64,000 nt of DNA from an uncultured Flavobacteriales bacterium. Its GTDB lineage: Bacteria; Bacteroidota; Bacteroidia; Flavobacteriales_G; Salibacteraceae. The position numbers and the translations under genes were made by a program. Shown one piece after another: positions 57,515 to 64,000 of this stretch. The stretch's first letter is position 1. Every line of letters begins with the position of its first letter. The DNA lies in assembly GCA_943788725.1 (NCBI GenBank), contig CALSRJ010000003.1:558001-622000 (forward strand). Reading direction: 5' to 3'. A model generated the notes under the pieces. The model had not been told where the DNA came from. It searched no databases and worked only from the letters and a program-made list of their open reading frames with translations.

Positions 57515-58297
57515 GTGCATTTCATCGCAGAAAATCTTAAGTTCATTCGCAAACAAAAGGGGTGGACACAAGACCAATTGGCCCACCAATTGGGCGTTAA
57601 GCGTTCGTTGATCGGCGCATACGAAGAGGGAAGGGCCGATCCACGCATTTCATTTTTAATGCACCTCTGTCAGAAATTCGGCTATTCCTTGGACCAATGG
57701 GTGGGTAAACCACTTGACGATCAGACTACCCCGAATGACCGATACAGCGGCAATAACTTGCGCATCTTGCCGATTACCATCGATCGGCAGGAGAATACAG
57801 AACGGGTTTCTCTGGTTCCAGTGCAGGCAGCAGCCGGCTACCTCAATGGTTTTGGTGACGCAGAATTCATTGAGTCCTTGCCCATGTTTGATCTTCCTTT
57901 TCCGGAAGTATCCAAGGGTAAGACCTATCGCATTTTTCAGATCAAAGGAGACAGCATGCTGCCCATCCCTTCCGGGGCATATATTTTGGGCAGCTACGTC
58001 ATGGATTGGACAGGTGTTCGAAACGATGAACCTTACCTCGTGATCAGTAAATCTGAGGGCATCGTCTTCAAACGAATCCTCAATAACCTCAACAATGGCC
58101 ATTTAACATTGAAGAGCGATAATCCTACCTACGACCCATTCGATTTAGAAGCAAATGATATTGCGGAAATATGGAAGGCAGAAGGTGTTACTACATTTGG
58201 ATTCGATCAACACCACCATGCTGGTCACACAGACTTAATGGAAGAATTGAAGTCCATCCAACAAAAACTGGACGCGATTACACAACAAAATAACTGA
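57515..58297 (+). CDS. XRE/LexA-type S24 peptidase transcriptional regulator
   Basis: A 260-residue repressor; the GTG at 57515 gives the family-typical start MHFIAENLKFIRKQKGWTQD. The HTH (about 5-60) reads DQLAHQLGVKRSLIGAYEEG. The S24 (LexA/CI-like) domain has an Ala107-Gly108 cleavage-type site in VPVQAAAGYLNG, nucleophile Ser147 in GDSMLPIPSG and general base Lys186 in GIVFKRILN. A C-terminal helix (LMEELKSIQQKLDAITQQN) may form a coiled coil. The full catalytic set suggests RecA-stimulated self-cleavage, though in Bacteroidota many such proteins are single-copy and not phage-borne. No prophage genes surround it. The next gene follows closely (31 nt). Confidence 0.9.
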   Translation: MHFIAENLKFIRKQKGWTQDQLAHQLGVKRSLIGAYEEGRADPRISFLMHLCQKFGYSLDQWVGKPLDDQTTPNDRYSGNNLRILPITIDRQENTERVSLVPVQAAAGYLNGFGDAEFIESLPMFDLPFPEVSKGKTYRIFQIKGDSMLPIPSGAYILGSYVMDWTGVRNDEPYLVISKSEGIVFKRILNNLNNGHLTLKSDNPTYDPFDLEANDIAEIWKAEGVTTFGFDQHHHAGHTDLMEELKSIQQKLDAITQQNN

Positions 58298-58328
58298 GAC
58301 GATATGTCAAGCGGATGAAAGAACGGTC

Positions 58329-59834
58329 GTGCTGCGGCACTTGACCTTAGAGGATTATAATGACTTGAAGGATGCGATGATACAAGCCTACAGTGGCAGT
58401 CGTATGAGCTATTGGGGGCATGGGAACATATCAGATATCCTGCAGATATTTCCAGAAGGACAGATTTGCGTGGAGATGAACGGTACCGTTGTGGCTGCTG
58501 CGCTCTCTTTAATTGTGGATTACAGTAAATACGGAGACGATCACACCTATCAGGAAATGACCGGTGATTATACCTTTTCGACCCATGACCCTTCTGGTGA
58601 TGTGCTGTATGGCATCGAAATTTTTGTGCATCCCGAGTACAGAGGCTTGCGGCTAGCGCGTCGACTATATGATGCGCGAAAAGAGCTGTGTGAGAATCTC
58701 AATCTTCGGAGCATCATTGCGGGAGGCAGAATACCTGGTTATGCCAAACAGGCAGACAAGATGACGCCTGGCGAATACATCGAAAAAGTGCGCGTCAACG
58801 AGCTTTATGACCCCATTTTGTCATTTCAACTCGGCAATACTTTCCACGTTCGACGTGTGCTCAATAATTACCTCGAAGGAGACATTCAGTCGCAGGAATA
58901 CGCTACGCTCATAGAATGGAACAACCTATACTATGAAGCCAAACCCAAATTGATCAACCGCCAGAAGTCGGTGGTTAGCTTGGGATTGGTTCAGTGGCAG
59001 ATGCGCCCAACCCCAGACCTCGATGCCTTAAAAGAACAGATTGAGTTCTTCGTCGATGCTGTGGCGGGATATAATAGCGATTTCGTGCTGTTTCCCGAAC
59101 TCTTCAATGCTCCACTACTCGCCAAATACAACGATATGGTCGAGGCTAAGGCAATGCGTGAACTGGCGAGTTTTTCAGGTCCACTGCTCAGCTATTTTAA
59201 GGAATTGGCCGTGGCTTATAATGTCAACATCATCACCGGAAGTTACCCGGTATTGGATGGAGAGAAGCTGTATAACGTTTCCCATCTCTGCAGGAGGGAT
59301 GGAAGCAGTGAGGAGTACAGAAAGATCCACATTACGCCAAGTGAAGTGAGTGCTTGGGGAATTTCAGGAGGAGACAACCTAGGGATATTCGACACGGACT
59401 GCGGAAAGATTGGTGTGGTCATTTGCTACGATGTTGAATTTCCTGAACTGGGAAGGCTATATGCAGATCAGGGGGTACAAATCCTTTTCGTTCCTTTTCT
59501 CACAGACACTCAAAACGGATACCACCGCGTTCGAAGGTGTGCCCAGGCAAGGGCAATTGAGAATGAGTGCTATGTGGCCATCGCGGGCTGTGTGGGAAAC
59601 TTGCCGAAGGTGAGTAACATGGACATTCAGTATGCGCAAAGCGCAGTGTTTACCCCAGCGGATTTTGCCTTTCCTGAGAATGCCGTGAAGGCGCAAGCGA
59701 CTCCCAACAATGAGATGACATTGATCGTTGACGTAGACCTCGATTTACTGCGAGAGTTGAATACCAAAGGAAGCGTTAGAAACCTGCACGACCGCCGCAC
59801 AGATCTCTATGAAGTCGGAATAAAAAAATCTTAG
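58329..59834 (+). CDS. GNAT acetyltransferase fused to nitrilase-type amidohydrolase
   Basis: A 501-residue two-domain enzyme. Residues 1-180 are a GNAT domain (YGIEIFVHPEYRGLRLARRL binds acetyl-CoA). Residues about 215-490 are a carbon-nitrogen hydrolase with the full triad Glu257 (FVLFPELFN), Lys332 (EYRKIHITPSE) and Cys366 (GVVICYDVEFPE). The fused form is widespread in bacteria; the substrate is unknown, though amide hydrolysis linked to acetyl transfer is plausible. The only start in frame before the GNAT domain is the GTG at 58329. An ATG at 58315 (MKER) is one base out of frame, so either GTG is used or an indel hides a longer start. It lies 31 nt after the S24 regulator. Confidence 0.9.
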   Translation: MLRHLTLEDYNDLKDAMIQAYSGSRMSYWGHGNISDILQIFPEGQICVEMNGTVVAAALSLIVDYSKYGDDHTYQEMTGDYTFSTHDPSGDVLYGIEIFVHPEYRGLRLARRLYDARKELCENLNLRSIIAGGRIPGYAKQADKMTPGEYIEKVRVNELYDPILSFQLGNTFHVRRVLNNYLEGDIQSQEYATLIEWNNLYYEAKPKLINRQKSVVSLGLVQWQMRPTPDLDALKEQIEFFVDAVAGYNSDFVLFPELFNAPLLAKYNDMVEAKAMRELASFSGPLLSYFKELAVAYNVNIITGSYPVLDGEKLYNVSHLCRRDGSSEEYRKIHITPSEVSAWGISGGDNLGIFDTDCGKIGVVICYDVEFPELGRLYADQGVQILFVPFLTDTQNGYHRVRRCAQARAIENECYVAIAGCVGNLPKVSNMDIQYAQSAVFTPADFAFPENAVKAQATPNNEMTLIVDVDLDLLRELNTKGSVRNLHDRRTDLYEVGIKKS

Positions 59835-59895
59835 GGTAAAATTTGTTGAAGTGGTATTCCTTTCCCATTACTTTGTCCGAGGAAACAATACTATT

Positions 59896-60246
59896 ATGTC
59901 ATCAGGAAAGCCAAGGATCGCAAAGGACTACGATAAGCTTACAGAAGAACTGATCAATCAGATCAAATTGGAATACCCATTTGGATTTGAAGAGAATCTT
60001 ATTTCTTATAAAGATGCCAAAGGCAATAAGATCAGTGCATTGCCTTTTGAAACCGAAGAAGTCTACTATTTAGTCAGAATGACCAAGGCTGAGGCACAAC
60101 AGATCATTGAAGACGACTCTGATTACGACGGCGATGGTAATTTAAGAGAAGGCTTTGCGGATGATATTGAGTCTGACGATTCGGAGGAAGAAGAATCAGC
60201 AGAGGACGTTCCAAATGAGGATTCAAGCGACGACGAGGAATATTAA
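59896..60246 (+). CDS. Conserved Bacteroidota protein with acidic tail
   Basis: A 116-residue protein from the ATG at 59896 (MSSGKPRIAKDYDKLTEELI). Residues 1-85 are a conserved compact domain (KLEYPFGFEENLISY, ALPFETEEVYYLVRMTKAEA). The last 35 residues are almost wholly Asp/Glu/Ser and end in DDEEY. I recognise it as widespread in Flavobacteriales but without known function; the acidic tail recalls nucleic-acid mimic or RNA-polymerase-associated proteins, which is only suggestive. Its stop overlaps the next start (TAATG). A TTACTTTG element about 25 nt upstream may be the promoter. Confidence 0.78.
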   Translation: MSSGKPRIAKDYDKLTEELINQIKLEYPFGFEENLISYKDAKGNKISALPFETEEVYYLVRMTKAEAQQIIEDDSDYDGDGNLREGFADDIESDDSEEEESAEDVPNEDSSDDEEY

Positions 60247-60611
60247 TGACGAAGAAAACGGCAATCATAGGAGCCAGCGATAATCCTACACGCTACAGTT
60301 TCCTGGCAACCAATATGCTGAAGGAATACGACCACCCGGTGGTGCCTTTAGGCATTCGAGAAGGAAGTATTGATGGAACAGAGATCATTACCAAATGGCC
60401 CGATGCCATTGAAGAGTTGGATACGGTCACCATGTATATTGGCCCTAAGCGTCAGCCCGAATTATACGACTATGTGCTCGGTCTCAAACCCAAACGGATC
60501 ATTTTCAATCCGGGTACCGAAAACAGTGAGTTCAAAGCCTTGGCAGAATCGAAGGGCGTGCAGACAGAAGAGGCGTGCACGCTTGTGATGCTCCGAACGG
60601 GGCAGTTCTGA
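60246..60611 (+). CDS. CoA-binding Rossmann-fold protein
   Basis: A 121-residue CoA_binding_2-type protein. Blocks: KKTAIIGASDNPTRYSFLAT (nucleotide loop), HPVVPLGIREGSIDG, LDTVTMYIGPKRQPELYDYV, RIIFNPGTENSEF and EEACTLVMLRTGQF at the end. The fold binds coenzyme A; no catalytic role is established. It is translationally coupled (TAATG) to the acidic-tail protein, a constant pairing that hints at joint function. Convergent with the beta-helix lipoprotein gene, 4 nt apart. Confidence 0.92.
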   Translation: MTKKTAIIGASDNPTRYSFLATNMLKEYDHPVVPLGIREGSIDGTEIITKWPDAIEELDTVTMYIGPKRQPELYDYVLGLKPKRIIFNPGTENSEFKALAESKGVQTEEACTLVMLRTGQF

Positions 60612-60615
60612 TCCC

Positions 60616-62055
60616 TTATTCAGGAAGGTATTCGTAAGCGCCGATGTCCGGAGACCCATCTCTGGCATTGCCTTCAATGTCCACCATCAGGGCGGTTACT
60701 TTTCCCGCATCTTTCGCCTTACTCACTTCTGATAAATTGAAACCTTCAGAGACATCTTGAAAAAGCGGGTCAAACTGCTGTCCATCCACAACCGGAGAGA
60801 CCGGATTTAAAACAATGGATGAAAAGTACAAAGGGTCATCGGCGGTGGTGTCTCTCTTGAGAACGCAGTGATCAAAGAAATAGTCAAAGGCTTCTGAATC
60901 ATCGATATCGATGTTGACCTCCTCATCCAAATTGCCGTAGACGATGGTGTTGTCAAAATGAGCCATGAGGTCGCGTACATACGTTTTGCTTCCCACCTCA
61001 AAATAATTGTTGACCAATAAAACCGATCGGCTGCGCGGATTGCCAGACCAGTAATTGGCAAAGGTGCAGTGGTTAAAGTCGTACTGTCCCCCATAGCGCA
61101 ATGCAACAGCATGATCACCGCAATTTGCCACTACTAGGTTGTTCCCCACTATGCGTGCATCGTGCCCAATGATGCCTGAATAACTCATGTTCAGGATTTG
61201 GGTGTTCTCAATGGTCAGCGTAGGATTCTCGTTCGTATTCGAATCCACGATGATTCCAACAGTTCCATTTTTGATGATCGCGTGGTTGATGTAATTATCG
61301 ATGCTGGTTTGGGTCAGGTAGATGCCACCGTAGAGTTGTCCCCATTGTCCAGCTCCTTCTTCAAAGAAGTCCTCCAATCGATCCCCTTGAATCACTACCG
61401 GGTCCTCCTGACAACCGATGATCTGGAGGGAAGCCTGATGACCAACGATCAGCCCGCTGTTCGCATGAAAGTGTACTTGAGCACCGCAAGGAATCGTAAG
61501 CACAGCTCCCGTATCTACAAGAGAGTAGCCGTAAAAAACAATCGGTTTGTCGGTCGGGAGTTCCCAGGGGTCGCCCAGTCCATCTCCGTTGCCATCACCG
61601 AAGGAGATAGAAGGGTAGAAGTAGGCATCTTGTCCCCAAGCAACCATTTTTACTTGCTGGGTGTTCTGATCGGTGACAAAGACAAGGTCTTCCTCCAAGA
61701 TCATGGGTGTGTTGCCGCCATTGGGATCAACCGTAACTTCAACGAATACAAAAATGCTGTCAAAAGGAGCGATTTGGATACCTCGTACTTCTTGACCTTT
61801 CACGCCATCTACATTCAGCTTGAAGTTGGATCCCGCCCCATTTTCCACATAAATGTGATTGATTTCCAGCGTTTTGTCGTACGGATTGTACACTTTAAGG
61901 CGCTCCGTAATGCTGCCTACCGTCGTAAAGACAGTGTCGAAAAACACGGTGTCGGTAGAGAATGCTAACGTAGCTTTTCCTTCAAAGACGCGGTCTCGGC
62001 GACACGCTGTTAAAACAGCTGCGAATACGATAAAAAGAAGGAGTGCCTTGCGCAT
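60616..62055 (-). CDS. Right-handed beta-helix lipoprotein
   Basis: A 479-residue protein with lipobox LTAC (Cys18) after MRKALLLFIVFAAV. Residues 20-140 form an immunoglobulin-like region (RLKVYNPYDKTLEINHIYVE). Residues about 150-430 carry parallel beta-helix signs: TIPCGAQVHFHANSGLIVG, then rungs such as NHAIIKNGTVGIIVDSNTNE and TIENTQILNMSYSGIIGHDA, in the pectate-lyase style. The end has SPDIGAYEYLPE, typical of surface beta-helix proteins (choice-of-anchor type). No catalytic site is identified. Probably an outer-membrane or surface lipoprotein of unknown role. Confidence 0.82.
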   Translation of the reverse strand: MRKALLLFIVFAAVLTACRRDRVFEGKATLAFSTDTVFFDTVFTTVGSITERLKVYNPYDKTLEINHIYVENGAGSNFKLNVDGVKGQEVRGIQIAPFDSIFVFVEVTVDPNGGNTPMILEEDLVFVTDQNTQQVKMVAWGQDAYFYPSISFGDGNGDGLGDPWELPTDKPIVFYGYSLVDTGAVLTIPCGAQVHFHANSGLIVGHQASLQIIGCQEDPVVIQGDRLEDFFEEGAGQWGQLYGGIYLTQTSIDNYINHAIIKNGTVGIIVDSNTNENPTLTIENTQILNMSYSGIIGHDARIVGNNLVVANCGDHAVALRYGGQYDFNHCTFANYWSGNPRSRSVLLVNNYFEVGSKTYVRDLMAHFDNTIVYGNLDEEVNIDIDDSEAFDYFFDHCVLKRDTTADDPLYFSSIVLNPVSPVVDGQQFDPLFQDVSEGFNLSEVSKAKDAGKVTALMVDIEGNARDGSPDIGAYEYLPE

Positions 62056-62121
62056 GGATGCAAATTAACCGTCATTTTATTAAAATATTGCTGATTGAAA
62101 TGATTTCTTGTAAAACCTTCA

Positions 62122-62129
62122 TATATTTG
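62122..62129 (+). promoter_or_regulatory. -7 promoter element for L31
   Basis: TATATTTG matches TAnnTTTG exactly, 20 nt upstream of the ATG, followed by CCGCCCCAAAA. The same trailing box follows the promoter at 5503. Confidence 0.6.
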
Positions 62130-62149
62130 CCGCCCCAAAAGAGGAAGGT

Positions 62150-62425
62150 ATGAAGAAGGAAATCCATCCAGAGAATTACAGAATGGTCGTGTTCAAGGAC
62201 ATGAGTAACGGCTATGAGTTTTTGTGTCGTTCTTGCACTGAGACCAAGGACACAACCAAGTTTGAAGACGGAAATGAGTATCCGTTGGTGAAGCTGGAGA
62301 TCTCTTACAAATCGCACCCATTCTATACTGGTAAACTTCAGTTGGTGGACACTGCAGGACGCGTAGACAAGTTCCGCAACCGGTACAAGCGCCACATCAA
62401 AGAAGAAGCAAAGAAGGAAGATTAA
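62150..62425 (+). CDS. rpmE2: 50S ribosomal protein L31, type B
   Basis: A 91-residue ribosomal protein. [20 protein letters not shown] at the start and [20 protein letters not shown] mark type B L31, the longer form without the four-cysteine zinc site. Only one Cys pair (CRSC) is present, which cannot form that site alone. It has its own promoter element and terminator, so it is monocistronic. Confidence 0.97.
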   Translation: MKKEIHPENYRMVVFKDMSNGYEFLCRSCTETKDTTKFEDGNEYPLVKLEISYKSHPFYTGKLQLVDTAGRVDKFRNRYKRHIKEEAKKED

Positions 62426-62448
62426 TCGTCTTACTTCTCTAGATATTG

Positions 62449-62479
62449 AAAGCCTTTCGATCCGTCGGAGGGCTTTTTT
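62449..62479 (+). terminator. Rho-independent terminator after rpmE2
   Basis: AAAGCCTTTCGA (62449-62460), loop TCCG, TCGGAGGGCTTT (62465-62476) form a 12-bp stem with two G-U pairs, followed by TTTTG. Confidence 0.85.
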
Positions 62480-62502
62480 GTTTTTAGCCCTTTCTTGTCG
62501 TT

Positions 62503-62510
62503 TACATTTG
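62503..62510 (+). promoter_or_regulatory. -7 promoter element for GlmU-like gene
   Basis: TACATTTG matches TAnnTTTG exactly, 20 nt upstream of the ATG at 62531. A TTTG at 62477-62480 lies 22 nt upstream of it as a possible -33 element. Confidence 0.55.
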
Positions 62511-62530
62511 AGGTACTTTAATCATCCAAC

Positions 62531-63691
62531 ATGGCCAACGTCATCCTCACCGACCATCTAGAGCGCGATCACCTCCTTCCACTAACGCATACCAGACCCG
62601 TGGCGGGTATTCGCATGGGGCTATGGACCATGGCTGAGCGATGGGAGCGCTGCTGGAGCAGTGTTGTATCCTACCAGACACAAGATTATCTTTCTAAGGT
62701 CTTTCCATCGGCATCGACAGGAGACAACTTCTTCGTGAACGGCGCTTTGTTTCCAACCGCTTCAGTGGTGGATCAGATCATGAACCTGAAGGAAGGCGAA
62801 ACGCTCGTTGCAGAAGGAAAGTGGGTAGCAACGCGATCCTCGGAATCAACCATCCAAGCATCAACAGAAGGGAAGGAAGCGTCAGGCGAGGTGCGCATCA
62901 TCCAACGTCCTTGGCATATTTTCCAATGGAATGGGTGGGCCATTGATGAGGATATGGCGTGGTTGAAACAAAATAAGACCAGTAAGGATGTGCCTTCGGG
63001 TGTCACCTTGATCGGCGATAACATTTTCTTGGAAGAAGGAGCGGAGATCATGCCTTCCATCATCAATGCGAAAGAAGGGCCGGTCTATCTCGGAAAGGAT
63101 GCGCTGATCATGGAGGGATCTCTGGTGCGCGGAAGCTTAGCGCTCATGGATCACGCACAATTGAAAATGGGAGCGAAAATCTACGGTCCCACTACCATCG
63201 GACCTCACTCGAAAGTCGGAGGGGAGGTCAACAACTGCGTGATTTTTGGGTATTCTAATAAAGGCCATGATGGGTTCATCGGCAACTCGGTGATCGGTGA
63301 ATGGTGCAACCTTGGAGCAGACACCAATACCTCCAACCTGAAGAACAACTACGCCGACGTCAAAATCTACAATTACGCACTCGGAAGAAGCGAGAGCACT
63401 GGCGGACAGTTTTGTGGACTGATGATGGGTGATCATGCCAAGGCGGGCATCAATACCATGTTCAATACGGGAACGGTTTGTGGCGTTTTTGCCAATGTAT
63501 TTGGTGGCGATTTTCCGCATCGCAAGATTCCAGATTTTGCCTGGGGAGGCGCTACGGGATTTAAAGCTTATCGATTGAAGGATGCCCTTGAGGTGGCGGA
63601 AAAGGTGATGAGTAGAAGAGACACAGCGCTTACACAGGAGTGGATTGAAGTCTACACCCACCTCAACGAGCGCTTTCCGTTCGAACGCTAG
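62531..63691 (+). CDS. GlmU family sugar nucleotidyltransferase-like protein
   Basis: A 386-residue protein of the Bacteroidota GlmU-like family. The N-terminal half keeps only part of a nucleotidyltransferase fold (MANVILTDHLERDHLLPLTH, TRPVAGIRMGLWTMAERWE) and lacks the canonical G-x-G-T-R-M loop. The C-terminal half is a left-handed beta-helix with hexapeptide repeats (VTLIGDNIFLEEGAEIMPSI, YGPTTIGPHSKVGGEVNNCV, FGYSNKGHDGFIGNSVIGEW). True GlmU makes UDP-GlcNAc; whether this variant does is unclear. It has its own promoter, and lon follows 112 nt downstream. Confidence 0.9.
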   Translation: MANVILTDHLERDHLLPLTHTRPVAGIRMGLWTMAERWERCWSSVVSYQTQDYLSKVFPSASTGDNFFVNGALFPTASVVDQIMNLKEGETLVAEGKWVATRSSESTIQASTEGKEASGEVRIIQRPWHIFQWNGWAIDEDMAWLKQNKTSKDVPSGVTLIGDNIFLEEGAEIMPSIINAKEGPVYLGKDALIMEGSLVRGSLALMDHAQLKMGAKIYGPTTIGPHSKVGGEVNNCVIFGYSNKGHDGFIGNSVIGEWCNLGADTNTSNLKNNYADVKIYNYALGRSESTGGQFCGLMMGDHAKAGINTMFNTGTVCGVFANVFGGDFPHRKIPDFAWGGATGFKAYRLKDALEVAEKVMSRRDTALTQEWIEVYTHLNERFPFER

Positions 63692-63803
63692 GAATCGGAC
63701 AAAAAAGCAGATGCTACTCAATGGCACATCGCTTGTCCTAGACTCAGTGAAAGAAGGAGGGAAATCATCCCTCTCAGAAGGAAAGATAATTGCGCTGTAA
63801 GCT

Positions 63804-64000
63804 ATGACTGACGAAGGATTTAAACTATCAATGCTCGAACTTTCTGGTGTCTCAGATGAGAATTCAGAGTTCATTCCACTGATGAGTTCAGAGGATGAGG
63901 AGCGGATGTACAAGGAGGAAACTCCAGATGAACTGCCATTATTACCTGTTCGAAACACGGTGCTCTTTCCAGGAGTTGTCATTCCGATTACCGTCGGCCG
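63804..64000 (+). CDS. lon: Lon protease, N-terminal part, cut by window end
   Basis: The frame opens at the ATG at 63804 and runs off the window after 65 codons. After an acidic leader (SEDEERMYKEETPDE) comes the start of the Lon substrate-binding domain, LPLLPVRNTVLFPGVVIPIT, which is diagnostic. Bacteroidota Lon proteins carry such an acidic N-terminal extension. The ATPase and protease domains lie outside the window. Confidence 0.93.
   Translation, partial: MTDEGFKLSMLELSGVSDENSEFIPLMSSEDEERMYKEETPDELPLLPVRNTVLFPGVVIPITVG

Noticed and set aside
61198-61968. 256-codon plus-strand frame within the beta-helix lipoprotein gene
   Set aside because: Antisense shadow; the minus strand has lipobox, beta-helix rungs and conserved C-terminus.
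63711-63800. 29-codon frame just upstream of lon
   Set aside because: Short, no recognised homology, and the codons look like random spacer; could be a leader peptide but nothing supports it.
63137-63982. 281-codon frame on the minus strand over the GlmU-like gene and lon start
   Set aside because: It lies antisense to two strongly supported genes, has a Ser-rich low-similarity sequence and spans their intergenic region; a shadow frame.
1-64000. Defence systems, CRISPR arrays, transposons, prophage, tRNA or rRNA genes
   Set aside because: I looked on both strands for repeat-spacer arrays, transposase or integrase motifs, and cloverleaf or rRNA segments and found none. The S24 regulator stands alone without phage genes.

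Overview
The window comes from a member of the Bacteroidota, most likely a marine or freshwater Flavobacteriales relative. Support for this comes from type IX secretion (T9SS) C-terminal sorting domains of both type A and type B, PorP/SprF-like and PorE-like proteins, TAnnTTTG promoter elements, a fused E1 alpha/beta 2-oxoacid dehydrogenase, a methionine synthase encoded as two overlapping genes, a PadR-PspC pair and a type B L31. I see no rRNA, tRNA, CRISPR, IS element or phage genes. Coding is dense, with many 4-nt ATGA overlaps and overlapping convergent ends.

Layout. 1-3.2 kb: 3' end of a T9SS type B protein, convergent with an OmpA-like lipoprotein. 3.3-5.4 kb: padR-pspC operon with a palindrome over its promoter. 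5.5-9.8 kb: E1 alpha/beta fusion, a beta-barrel protein and an AlgJ-like SGNH protein, tightly packed. 10.3-15.1 kb (minus): SAM-I riboswitch followed by split metH and metF; each metH half carries one apparent 1-nt insertion. 15.1-17.8 kb (minus): a type A T9SS repeat protein and an NlpC/P60 hydrolase. 17.9-24.4 kb: YggS, an ATP10-like exported protein, an EEP-family membrane protein, a TPR-SPOR protein, and an 895-residue beta-propeller protein with four repeated modules. 24.4-35.2 kb (minus): three tandem secreted M4 metallopeptidases; the first is intact, the other two are broken. 35.4-38.7 kb: htpG and purT. 38.6-47.3 kb: mixed small-protein region with two lipoproteins, an MDR oxidoreductase, a ruined fasciclin-like T9SS gene, mercaptopyruvate sulfurtransferase, a DUF1853 protein, a CPBP protease with an in-frame amber codon, and a TPR protein. 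47.4-56.4 kb: MoxR ATPase, then on the minus strand a four-gene overlapping operon (giant T9SS type B surface protein, PorP/SprF, PorE-like OmpA protein, GT-C glycosyltransferase). 56.5-63.7 kb: membrane protein plus winged-helix regulator, S24-type repressor, GNAT-nitrilase fusion, acidic-tail protein plus CoA-binding protein, a beta-helix lipoprotein, L31 and a GlmU-like protein. The window ends inside lon.

The strongest lead for a coordinated system is the operon at 49658-56405. There, a cell-surface T9SS cargo, its probable outer-membrane partner, a peptidoglycan-linked PorE-like protein and a membrane glycosyltransferase are translationally coupled. A second theme is the unusual number of broken reading frames (metH twice, two of three M4 genes, fasciclin gene, CPBP) among otherwise intact genes. 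Whether this is gene decay or consensus error can only be settled from reads.
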